Shown in pieces: positions 26,180 to 32,318 of a stretch of 33,401 nucleotides of DNA. The notes beneath the pieces are model-generated. The model ran no database searches and was not told the DNA's origin. It was given only the letters and a program-made list of their open reading frames with translations. Source of the DNA: Candidatus Heimdallarchaeota archaeon (GTDB lineage Archaea > Asgardarchaeota > Heimdallarchaeia > JABLTI01); the NCBI GenBank assembly GCA_023128635.1, contig JAGMDP010000033.1, positions 1 to 33,401 on the forward strand. The letters run 5' to 3'. The first letter of the stretch is position 1; the number at the start of each line of letters is the position of its first letter. Both the position numbers and the translations under genes were made by a program.

Positions 26180-26944
26180 TCATTCACTAGTAGCTAAGTT
26201 TTCATCCACTTTTTTGGTTTTAACAAAGAAACCTAAGAGCATAAACAACATTCCTATCCCCACGAATATGAATTCAATGCCATTTAAAATTTGAGCATTT
26301 TCCCATGCACTGGCAAGAACATTTGATAGAATATTTGGAATTAGTGAACCTATACTTAAGCTAAATCCAGTTAAGAAATATTTTAAACAAAGCCTTATGT
26401 TTTCATCTTGTGTGTGTTTTAGAGCTCGTGAGAAGTAGATGAAGATTACTACGATCATAGTTATACACATGGGATAAAATATCCCCATAAAGAAAGGAGA
26501 AGTTTGGCTATCTGCAGTTTCCCCTCCACCAGATTTTATGGAATACCAAAGATTAGAACTTGTATTACTTAATCCAAATAAAAGTCCGCCTATTGTTAAT
26601 ACCACAAGAATTGCTGGTAGAAGAATTTCCCATTTTAAAGCAAAATGAGTACCAAAATTGAATGCTATAGAGCTAAGCATCAGTAATACTAAGCCACAAA
26701 CTAAAGACAAAGTATAGATTTTTGTGAGAACTAGCATAGCGGTAGGATTACTTTGCGAATAAACAAAAGCTCCAAGTGGTAAAAAGACATAACCTATTGC
26801 CAGAAAGAAGAAACTACTTGCGAACAACCAATTTATCTTTTCAGTTGGACACCTCTTCAAAACAATTGTAGTAATGATTACTAGCATAATGAAACTAGAA
26901 GCTCCTACAACAAGGCTGAGATAATTTATCCAACTTAATATCAT
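26180..26944 (-). CDS. seven-helix membrane protein of unknown function
   Basis: A 254-residue protein with about seven hydrophobic segments: YLSLVVGASSFIMLVIITTIVL, NWLFASSFFFLAIGYVFLPL, the MLVLTKIYTLSLVCGLVLLM region, EILLPAILVVLTIGGLLFGL, FYPMCITMIVVIFIYFS, YFLTGFSLSIGSLIPNIL and FIFVGIGMLFMLLGFFV. The topology recalls the 7-TM sensor modules found at the N-terminus of some histidine kinases, but no kinase or other domain follows. I recognise no active-site motif. ATG start without a strong SD; it has its own BRE/TATA upstream. It lies downstream of hypA on the same strand with an 86-base gap and converges on degV with three bases between stops. Confidence 0.7.
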   Translation of the reverse strand: MILSWINYLSLVVGASSFIMLVIITTIVLKRCPTEKINWLFASSFFFLAIGYVFLPLGAFVYSQSNPTAMLVLTKIYTLSLVCGLVLLMLSSIAFNFGTHFALKWEILLPAILVVLTIGGLLFGLSNTSSNLWYSIKSGGGETADSQTSPFFMGIFYPMCITMIVVIFIYFSRALKHTQDENIRLCLKYFLTGFSLSIGSLIPNILSNVLASAWENAQILNGIEFIFVGIGMLFMLLGFFVKTKKVDENLATSE

Positions 26945-26987
26945 TTGAATCCCAGATTTTTAACTCACGAGAAAAAAGAACTCAGAT

Positions 26988-27006
26988 GTATTTAAAAATT
27001 CTTTCG
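26988..27006 (-). promoter_or_regulatory. BRE/TATA promoter of the seven-helix gene
   Basis: On the reverse strand CGAAAGAA immediately precedes TTTTTAAATAC, matching an archaeal BRE plus TATA box. Initiation would fall near 26965, about 20 bases before the ATG. Confidence 0.5.
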
Positions 27007-27030
27007 AGTAGGTATGCTTTTGATTATAGA

Positions 27031-27423
27031 TTATTCAGTCCCAAGTTCTACTTCAATATTCTTAACATAGATGTCTCTTCCACCACTAATCTTGGTATTA
27101 TTGGACTTACATTTTGGGCACTCGAAGATATTCACTAAATCAACGACGAAATGATCTACATCCTTCCTCTTTGCATCAACAGGTCCATTAAACCCGCAAT
27201 CTTTACAATCAATTTCCCCTTGCTGTCCTTCAATTATCAAATCTGCTTTTTCAGCTAAGGTACCTTCAGCTGCAATTTCAAAGGCAAACTTTAGCTGTTC
27301 GTTATTAAGCATAGAGAATTCACCGACCACTAATTCCACTTTCTTAATTCTTGTTGCTTTGTTTTCTTTAGCAACTTTAGTAATCGTCTCTACAATACCA
27401 ACTGCAGTTGAGAATTCATGCAA
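27031..27423 (-). CDS. hypA: HypA, nickel/zinc hydrogenase maturation factor
   Basis: A 130-residue HypA: it begins MHE, whose His2 is the nickel ligand, and continues with an alpha/beta body (VELVVGEFSMLNNEQLKFAFEIAAEGT) and a zinc-ribbon with Cys73, Cys76, Cys102 and Cys105 (CKDCG ... CPKC). It delivers Ni2+ to [NiFe]-hydrogenase, or urease in some organisms. It is slightly longer than usual (about 115) because of extra residues inside the zinc loop (about 82-97). The start must be TTG at 27423: only that start puts His at position 2, and GAGGT lies seven bases upstream; the overlapping ATG is out of frame. No hydrogenase or other hyp gene is adjacent. Confidence 0.93.
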   Translation of the reverse strand: MHEFSTAVGIVETITKVAKENKATRIKKVELVVGEFSMLNNEQLKFAFEIAAEGTLAEKADLIIEGQQGEIDCKDCGFNGPVDAKRKDVDHFVVDLVNIFECPKCKSNNTKISGGRDIYVKNIEVELGTE

Positions 27424-27560
27424 TGATAGTACCTCTAGTTTTTCTTAACACCTAACACAACTACCTTTTATTGATAAATTTGTGTATACAACTTGTGAGG
27501 TGGAGAAATCCTTTCATATTAAAAACTATAGTAACAAACCTCCAATAGAAAAAGAAAAGC

Positions 27561-27574
27561 AATAATATAAAAGG
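27561..27574 (+). promoter_or_regulatory. TATA box for srp19-gar1
   Basis: AATAATATAAAAGG, preceded by the purine-rich GAAAAGC (BRE-like), predicts initiation near 27595 and a leader of about 38 bases containing GAGGAAG before the TTG start. Confidence 0.5.
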
Positions 27575-27632
27575 GAGAAAATAACCTTTAAATTACCATC
27601 CAACTCAAAAGTAAATAGCGAGGAAGAAAAAA

Positions 27633-28031
27633 TTGTCTAAAAGTAGCAAAGCTAAGAAAGGGAAAACCGCAGAAAGAAGAAATCTCAGAGTAATATATCC
27701 AGAGTATTTCGATAAAAACCTAACTTGGCGAATGGGTCGAAGAGTATCAACAAAATTAGCATTTGATGCCCCAGAGCTAAAGAGGGTTGCTCTAGCAGCT
27801 AAAAAAGCAGGGTACGAAACATTTCTAGACTCAGAGAAACATTACTCGAAAACTTGGTATGACCAAAGGGGAAGAGTACTAATAAAAAAAGATGGTTCCA
27901 AAGAGAACCAAATACGTGAAATAGCTCGAAACCTTTCAAAAGTGAATGTACCAAAAACAAAAGCTAAGAAACCTGTGGATAAGAAGAAAAAAGTAAAGAA
28001 GGGCAGTGTCTATAGACAAAAAACTCGCTAA
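27633..28031 (+). CDS. srp19: signal recognition particle 19 kDa protein
   Basis: A 132-residue SRP19. The core VIYPEYFDKNLTWRMGRRVS (25-44) is the family's conserved RNA-contacting block, followed by the PELKRVALAAKKAGYETFLDSEKHYSKTWYDQRGRVLI region. A highly basic N-terminal tail (SKSSKAKKGKTAERR) and C-terminal tail (KAKKPVDKKKKVKKGS) extend beyond the usual 90-100 residue archaeal form. SRP19 binds helices 6 and 8 of SRP RNA and helps SRP54 dock for co-translational membrane targeting. The start is TTG at 27633 with GAGGAAG upstream. It is 44 bases upstream of gar1, an arrangement known in other archaea, so the two likely share a transcript. Confidence 0.92.
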   Translation: MSKSSKAKKGKTAERRNLRVIYPEYFDKNLTWRMGRRVSTKLAFDAPELKRVALAAKKAGYETFLDSEKHYSKTWYDQRGRVLIKKDGSKENQIREIARNLSKVNVPKTKAKKPVDKKKKVKKGSVYRQKTR

Positions 28032-28075
28032 TTAATTGTTGTCTTTTAAGAAACTCTATATCGGAAGTGTAACCC

Positions 28076-28381
28076 ATGAAGAAACTTGGTAAAGTGACAA
28101 TGGCTAACAAGAAAGGAACTTTCTTAGTACGATCAACAAAACCACATAGAATTGGCATACAAGTTGTCAACCAAGAAATAAAGAGGTTGGGAAAAGTGGT
28201 AGATGTTATCGGTCCAGCAGCAGCTCCATATATTGTAATCAATACTAGGGGTGCTCAAGCACAAACTAAGAAGGGAGACATTGTATATTTATTGGATAAA
28301 CCACCACAAAAGCCAAAGCGTCCTCAACAGAACAGATCCGGAAAACCACGTTATTCTAAAAAATCTTACTCGAAAAAATAA
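28076..28381 (+). CDS. gar1: H/ACA RNP protein Gar1
   Basis: A 101-residue Gar1. The six-stranded barrel is seen as KLGKVTMANKKGTFLVRS, RLGKVVDVIGPAAAPYIVI (36-55) and GDIVYLLD. The C-terminal 30 residues are Pro/Lys/Arg-rich (PPQKPKRPQQNRSGKPRYSK) without RGG repeats. Gar1 binds the pseudouridine synthase Cbf5 and controls substrate loading and release in H/ACA-guided rRNA pseudouridylation. ATG start with GGAAGTG upstream, following srp19. Its presence, together with srp19, is the firmest sign that the DNA is archaeal. Confidence 0.92.
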   Translation: MKKLGKVTMANKKGTFLVRSTKPHRIGIQVVNQEIKRLGKVVDVIGPAAAPYIVINTRGAQAQTKKGDIVYLLDKPPQKPKRPQQNRSGKPRYSKKSYSKK

Positions 28382-28471
28382 AAAGACCTGAAAATTGCTT
28401 CTAAAAACCATCTCGAGTAACAACTTGTGACCTCTACATGAGTCTCTTAGTTGAGTTCCAAAAAAGTGAAT

Positions 28472-28484
28472 CCGCTTTATATAT
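28472..28484 (+). promoter_or_regulatory. strong TATA box for the mini-gene pair
   Basis: CCGCTTTATATAT is a near-ideal archaeal TATA box. Initiation about 25 bases on, near 28503-28508, would give a leader of about 25-30 bases containing the SD GGAG at 28519-28522 before the first mini-gene. Confidence 0.6.
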
Positions 28485-28532
28485 GTCCTAGGTAGTAGTA
28501 TAATTAAGAACAAAACTTGGAGAATAAAAAAA

Positions 28533-28625
28533 ATGACTAAATCAAAACTAAAAATTAAGGAACAAATCAAAAAGGATATCGAACAAACCAGATTTAAGAT
28601 CTCCCTCTATACTGGTGTTTATTAA
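28533..28625 (+). CDS. 30-aa Lys-rich mini-protein A
   Basis: A short frame of 30 codons beginning ATG after TTGGAG (spacing about 10) and a strong TATA box. The product (MTKSKLKIKEQ ... LYTGVY) is Lys-rich with heptad-like spacing suggesting one amphipathic helix; it has no Cys and no membrane segment. From residue 12 it shares the pattern IK-D-E--R-K--L--G (8 of 17 identical, no gap) with the next mini-gene 30 bases downstream. Paralogy plus its own promoter and SD argue that it is translated. Function unknown; RNA or ribosome binding would suit the charge and the srp19-gar1 context, but that is a guess. Confidence 0.55.
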   Translation: MTKSKLKIKEQIKKDIEQTRFKISLYTGVY

Positions 28626-28655
28626 TCTCGAAGAAAAAATTGGAGGAAACAAAAA

Positions 28656-28742
28656 ATGTTGAAAAGAAAAGAACTTCAAAAGAAAATCAAGCAAGATAAA
28701 GAAAAAGCAAGAATGAAATATCTCTTAATGAATGGAAGATAA
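28656..28742 (+). CDS. 28-aa Lys-rich mini-protein B, paralog of A
   Basis: A frame of 28 codons with a textbook SD (TTGGAGG, 28640-28646) ending nine bases before the ATG. The product (MLKRKELQKKIKQDKE ... LLMNGR) shares the IK-D-E--R-K--L--G pattern with mini-protein A and is similarly basic and helical. A hairpin terminator begins five bases after the stop. The two frames form a complete small bicistronic unit. It was missed by a length-limited gene call. Not recognised as any known family. Confidence 0.6.
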   Translation: MLKRKELQKKIKQDKEKARMKYLLMNGR

Positions 28743-28746
28743 TCGA

Positions 28747-28774
28747 TCTGCAATCCTATCAAATTGATTGCAGA
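28747..28774 (+). terminator. hairpin terminator of the mini-gene unit
   Basis: TCTGCAATC (28747-28755) and GATTGCAGA (28766-28774) pair perfectly over 9 bp with a 10-base loop. The following bases are moderately T-rich, including TTGTTAATTTTAAT from 28795. It separates the mini-genes from the convergent 69-aa gene and could act in both directions. Confidence 0.65.
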
Positions 28775-28821
28775 ACCATCTTTCATACTAATATTGTTAA
28801 TTTTAATATCGTTAATGTTAT

Positions 28822-29031
28822 TCAAAAATCGATTTTATAAACTACCTTCTCACGAAAACCTGTTGTTACAGTTATGTAGCCACTTAATAATTGATTCAAT
28901 TCCTTATCCCCGGTGTCAACAAGAAAAGGTCGGCCGTTTAGAGAATTAATTTTCTGTTTTGTTGCTACAACAAGAATGTTTTCTTTTCCTACTTCCCTAA
29001 TTACTTCATTTTTAATTTGAAAATCACTCAT
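28822..29031 (-). CDS. 69-aa protein coupled to the SDR gene
   Basis: A frame of 69 codons whose ATG overlaps the SDR stop (ATGAGTGA), the hallmark of translational coupling. A longer open frame continues upstream inside the SDR gene, but that part is antisense-phase noise. The product ([19 protein letters not shown]..., [19 protein letters not shown], ending [13 protein letters not shown]) has a plausible alpha/beta composition, no Cys and no membrane segment. I do not recognise it. Position and coupling suggest that it works with the dehydrogenase, as a small partner subunit or a second step on the same substrate. Confidence 0.6.
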   Translation of the reverse strand: MSDFQIKNEVIREVGKENILVVATKQKINSLNGRPFLVDTGDKELNQLLSGYITVTTGFREKVVYKIDF

Positions 29032-29800
29032 CCATAGGGGAATACGGCCCAGCTGTTTCGCCACCATCGATAGCAATTGTTGTACCTGTAATATAAGTAG
29101 CTTCTTTTGAAGCCAAAAACGCGAACAACCCCGCGACTTCTGAAGGATCAGCATGGCGTTGCAAAGGAATTTTAGCATTGACTTCTTTTAACATTTCAGG
29201 AGTATATTCGGCTTTTTGCATTGGAGTTAAAACATAGCCCGGACAAATAGCATTAACTCTCAACCAAGGAGCGAATTCCAAAGCTAAAGTTTTAGCTAAA
29301 AGCATAACACCTGCTTTGGAAGAATTATAGTCAGCGTAATAGGAATGCCCTTCCATTCCATTTGTTGAAGCTGTTAACAAAACAACTCCAGAACGCTGCT
29401 TCTTCATTCGAGCAATTGCTTCTTTTGAACAAAGAAACATTCCATCAAGATTAATCCGAAGAACCTTGGACCATTGTTCATAATCGATTTCTAGAAAAGG
29501 ATTACGGAAACTAACTCCTGCATTAGAAATTAGGATATCTAGACCCCCAAGGAGTTCATCCACTTGTTTGAATGCTTGCTCCACATCCTTAGGATTACTC
29601 ACATCAGCAAGCACTCCTCCCACTAACTCGGGAATTTCAACTGCTGCTTTATCAAGCGCTTCCTGATCCCAATCAATAATAAAAACCTTGGATTTTTCAG
29701 CAACAAAACGCTGAGCAGTAGCAAAACCAATACCACTTGCCCCGCCAGTGATGGCAACTCGTTTCCCTTCAAGATCTTTGTAAATACCCAATTTTATCAC
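29024..29800 (-). CDS. short-chain dehydrogenase/reductase (SDR)
   Basis: A 258-residue classical SDR. The nucleotide-binding motif TGGASGIG is at 18-25, an acidic residue ends the second strand (IIDWD, Asp43, favouring NAD over NADP), ISNAGVS (91-97) follows, and the catalytic triad is Ser145, Tyr158 and Lys162 (YNSSK). The C-terminal part ([36 protein letters not shown]) is standard. It oxidises or reduces an alcohol/ketone pair; the substrate is not predictable. The longest start is GTG at 29800 with no SD, but a TATA-like CTTTAAAAAAATATTC at 29821-29836 fits leaderless initiation close to it. The stop overlaps the 69-aa gene. Confidence 0.92.
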   Translation of the reverse strand: MIKLGIYKDLEGKRVAITGGASGIGFATAQRFVAEKSKVFIIDWDQEALDKAAVEIPELVGGVLADVSNPKDVEQAFKQVDELLGGLDILISNAGVSFRNPFLEIDYEQWSKVLRINLDGMFLCSKEAIARMKKQRSGVVLLTASTNGMEGHSYYADYNSSKAGVMLLAKTLALEFAPWLRVNAICPGYVLTPMQKAEYTPEMLKEVNAKIPLQRHADPSEVAGLFAFLASKEATYITGTTIAIDGGETAGPYSPMDE

Positions 29801-29934
29801 ACCATGGTTTTGGATTGAATATTTTTTTAAAGCATTTCCAACAGCTATTCAAAACCACTAACCTTTCTGAAAGCAGCAACAGTTTAAAGAATTTATGATG
29901 AAAAAGAAGAACTTAACGTAAGAAGAATTAGATG

Positions 29935-30038
29935 CATCCCCCAGAAAACGAGGGACACACAGTCCAAAAAGAATATTTGATCAGCTCAAATATTCGCAGA
30001 AGTAGTCCAAGTAAGGAATCATTTTGCCGGGGGGCGAC
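29935..30038. ncRNA. candidate structured RNA
   Basis: In otherwise AT-rich spacer, CCCCC (29938-29942) can pair with GGGGG within 30029-30034, closing a domain of about 95 bases. Inside are a perfect 10-bp hairpin GAATATTTGA/TCAAATATTC (29971-29980 and 29986-29995, 5-base loop) and a GGAC (29953-29956) that can pair either with GTCC at 29962-29965 or with GTCC at 30005-30008. A TATA-like AGTTTAAAG at 29881-29889 would support plus-strand transcription. It does not match tRNA, 5S, SRP RNA or an obvious C/D guide. Strand is undecided, and the hairpin alone could be a DNA operator. Confidence 0.35.
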
Positions 30039-30054
30039 AAAAAAAGACCTTTTC
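30035..30054 (-). repeat. shared 19-20 nt element, copy 1
   Basis: Reverse-strand GAAAAGGTC, seven T, GTCG. It matches the plus-strand copy at 31971-31989 except for one T. Each copy lies upstream of, and pointing away from, an unrecognised gene (this one about 280 bases before the 30331 start). Confidence 0.55.
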
Positions 30055-30330
30055 GACTAACTCTGATGAAGATACAGTTTTTCATTCGCTTTAAAAATCT
30101 CCCTTCGACATTCAAAAATACCTGTTAAACAAGTTTGCAGTGTTCGAAAAGATTTTTTCAAAGAAAATTTTGAATTGATTTTCTGAATCATTAAAGATAT
30201 ATAATTGGAAATTTGTTTTAATAACTAGAAATCTCTTTAATTTGAGAACTTTCAAAAATAACATAAGTCTTAAAAGTAATTAAAAAGAGAAGTGTATTAG
30301 TAAATACGCAATATATCGTATAAAATACAT

Positions 30331-30666
30331 ATGGTGAATATAATGACAGAAGAATCAGACTATTTCCATCTTTACATGCAACAAGTAAGTGGCACACCTG
30401 AGCCGATCATCCGAGGTGTCCTTTTATTCTTCAAGAGCGTTTTTTCAAACGAAGAACTATCTGGAATGGAAAAAGATATATCTCATCAAGAAGCCTACAG
30501 TTTAGATAGCACTCAAAAGATTCTTAACACTAAGTACGGTGTTGGCGAAGAAACCATACGACAAATTTTGCAATTAATGAATAAGAAGTTCAAAGAAGCT
30601 ATTGAAAAGAAAGAGATTACCTCTCGCAAACTTGACTTCATTCGGAACGTCAAGAAGAAACATTAG
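30331..30666 (+). CDS. unrecognised 111-aa protein
   Basis: A small soluble, largely helical protein (TPEPIIRGVLLFFKSVF..., KYGVGEETIRQILQLMNKKF, ending IRNVKKKH) of no family I recognise. The YGVGEETIRQILQLMNKKFKEAI segment has a helix-turn-helix-like character, so DNA binding is conceivable but unproven. The ATG at 30331 has no SD; the in-frame ATG at 30343 follows GGTGA by five bases and is the better start (107 residues). The TATA at about 30311-30326 is close, so leaderless use of the first ATG also remains possible. It converges on the 363-aa gene, with a hairpin between. Confidence 0.65.
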   Translation: MVNIMTEESDYFHLYMQQVSGTPEPIIRGVLLFFKSVFSNEELSGMEKDISHQEAYSLDSTQKILNTKYGVGEETIRQILQLMNKKFKEAIEKKEITSRKLDFIRNVKKKH

Positions 30667-30683
30667 ATTCTATTTATTTTAAA

Positions 30684-30709
30684 AGAGAAGGGAAAAAAAT
30701 CCCTCTTCT
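30684..30709. terminator. bidirectional hairpin between convergent genes
   Basis: AGAGAAGGGA (30684-30693) and TCCCTCTTCT (30700-30709) pair at nine of ten positions (one A-C mismatch, one G-U) around an AAAAAA loop. It stands 18 bases after the 111-aa gene and 49 bases from the end of the facing 363-aa gene. Confidence 0.65.
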
Positions 30710-30757
30710 TTCACAATTCGTATTTGACCAAGAACGGTTCATTAATTGATTTTTCCT

Positions 30758-31849
30758 TTATTTTTCTTCATTTTCAGGAAAGAGCCTGCTCTCTTTTAGT
30801 TTGTTCCGTAGGTTGAATTCTGACCAAAATGTGTAGGCAAGTGATCTAATTGGTATTGCTTCTTCTGGATCATCGGTATTTGAGCTTTCGATGAGGAAGA
30901 GTGTAAGCCAGCCTGGGACAGATTCAGGATTTCGGAAATTGTAATCGAATTTTTCTTTTGCGAAATACTTTGCGATGGACCAGATGACGAGCCTCGAAGC
31001 AAAATCCAAATCTTGATGTTTGATTAATTTAGACAATGCTTTCTTGAGGTTTTTTGATGAAGTGAAACCTGTAATGTACTTCTGGGTCATTGAAACAATT
31101 TCTAAATAATCTTTATTTTCGGAGATGATTGGATCCTTCTTTAAACGATTTATGTTTTTTATAACGTTCAAGTAAAACACTCGTAAATCATTTCCTTCCT
31201 TTTCAGGTTTCTTTACAAGAAGATTCCAAGCAATCAGGTCGTTTTCTGCTTTCGCTATTTCGAAGAGTTTGATCAATCTTTGATAATCAAATCGTTTATT
31301 GATCTCTTCTAGTAACTCTTTTGTGAATTTTCTGCCATTCTTTCTACAAAACGATTTAAAGATAGCAAGAATAAATCCTCTTCTTTTTCTGGGAGTGAGT
31401 TTGAGTTCTCCTCGTTCTTTCACATATTTCTCCACTTTCGGGATAATCCTGAAGCTGAAATCCTCTACTTCTCGAATTAATTCCACTGGGAAAAAGTCTC
31501 TTAGGAGATCAAAATCCTCTCGTATGGCTGTTGCTGTCTTATCATTCTTACGAATGTATTCCAGCATTCGAAAATAGCTTCTATCTTTATGTTCCTTCTT
31601 GAGAATTTTCTTGAGATTCTCTTTGGAAACGTACGAGCCTAGTTGTATTTTACTTCTATAGGGTTTCATACTTCTATCTGCTCGATTAAAGCTTACTAAT
31701 TCTGCAGTTATTTCCTCTTTTATATTTCCTTTCTTTTCTTTTCCACTCTCTTCGTAATTTACCACATCAATCTTTGTAAAATCAATTCCAACAGGTAATC
31801 TGGTACTGCTGAAATTATCGTTGGAATAATTGATTGTGTTTTTGGACAT
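30758..31849 (-). CDS. unrecognised 363-aa helical protein
   Basis: A soluble, Lys/Glu-rich, mostly helical protein. The N-terminal 75 residues look extended or disordered (SKNTINYSNDNFSSTRLP); after that come repeated helix pairs (LKKILKKEHKDRSYFRMLEYIRK, FILAIFKSFCRKNGRKF, LIKLFEIAKAENDLIAWNLL, FASRLVIWSIAKYFAKEKF), reminiscent of a helical-repeat scaffold. No catalytic motif, Cys cluster or membrane segment is seen. ATG start preceded by GAGGA, with a TATA-like GAGATATAATATAG on the reverse strand at about 31873-31886. The leader is unusually purine-rich further upstream. Possibly lineage-restricted; function unknown. Confidence 0.7.
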   Translation of the reverse strand: MSKNTINYSNDNFSSTRLPVGIDFTKIDVVNYEESGKEKKGNIKEEITAELVSFNRADRSMKPYRSKIQLGSYVSKENLKKILKKEHKDRSYFRMLEYIRKNDKTATAIREDFDLLRDFFPVELIREVEDFSFRIIPKVEKYVKERGELKLTPRKRRGFILAIFKSFCRKNGRKFTKELLEEINKRFDYQRLIKLFEIAKAENDLIAWNLLVKKPEKEGNDLRVFYLNVIKNINRLKKDPIISENKDYLEIVSMTQKYITGFTSSKNLKKALSKLIKHQDLDFASRLVIWSIAKYFAKEKFDYNFRNPESVPGWLTLFLIESSNTDDPEEAIPIRSLAYTFWSEFNLRNKLKESRLFPENEEK

Positions 31850-32318
31850 TTTTTTGTTCCTCGTTATTCTTCTCTATATTATATCTCTCGAAGATTAATC
31901 ATAAGACTTGTCGAAGTTTTTTTTTCCTTACCTATTTTCTCCCCTTGTTTTCTTTCTGTCTTTCTTTTCTGAAAAGGTCTTTTTTGTCGGATTGTTTCCC
32001 CTAATTCGGTCGTATTACAATTTTTAATTCTGTAAGGAGTCTTTTCCAAGGCATTTTTTTTCCTATAAACTTACAGTGAGAAAGAAACTTTGCAAATTTA
32101 TAAAAAAAATAATGCATTTTTTTTAGCAAGATAATTCAATAATAAAAAGGAGTTTTTTTCTCAGTCATTCACTATAATTTTTTCCTTATAAAACCATCAA
32201 GAATCATTTCTGGTGCACTTCTGTTTCAGTATTTAGAGGATTATTTAATAATTCCAAGTAAAAATACACATTAAAGAACAAGTTTAGGTATATTATCATC
32301 CCTGGAGCTAACAAGTCC
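31850..32318. other. 469-base non-coding region
   Basis: No credible gene. The left end carries the promoter and leader of the 363-aa gene. 31914-31970 is almost purely pyrimidine on the plus strand, 31971-31989 is the second copy of the shared element, and 32050-32160 contains several T8-type runs and an A-rich TATAAAAAAAATAATG stretch. The right end (TATTATCATCCCTGGAG) leads into the membrane protein gene. Confidence 0.6.
31971..31989 (+). repeat. shared 19-20 nt element, copy 2
   Basis: GAAAAGGTC, six T, GTCG. It is inverted relative to the copy at 30035-30054 and lies 122 bases upstream of the 363-aa start, pointing away from it, so both copies have the same orientation relative to the gene they precede. 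Confidence 0.55.

Larger units (their letters stand above)
29801..30330. other. 530-base non-coding region
   Basis: No frame of convincing length or SD is present (an 8-codon frame at 29896 and a 20-codon frame at 30066 lack SD sites). The left end holds the SDR promoter; 29930-30040 holds a GC-richer structured segment; 30035-30054 holds a shared repeat; 30055-30330 is A/T-rich and includes the promoter of the next gene (ATATATCGTATAAAAT at 30311-30326). Confidence 0.6.

Noticed and set aside
28764..28949. Plus-strand 61-codon frame over the end of the 69-aa gene
   Set aside because: Antisense to a better-supported frame, lacks an SD and spans the hairpin terminator.
29032..29178. N-terminal extension of the 69-aa frame within the SDR gene
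   Set aside because: Composition is typical of a shadow frame; the ATG overlapping the SDR stop is a far better start.
29935..30038. Assignment of the structured region to SRP RNA, RNase P RNA or 5S rRNA
   Set aside because: The GGAA-loop domain of SRP RNA, the conserved RNase P blocks and the 5S core are not visible, and the segment is too short for the first two.
30066..30128. 20-codon frame (MKIQFFIRF...) in the spacer
   Set aside because: No SD, no paralog and no terminator; compatible with chance.
30060..30130. TGATGA at 30063 as a C/D-box guide RNA start
   Set aside because: No D box (CTGA) or C'/D' pair occurs at usable distance.
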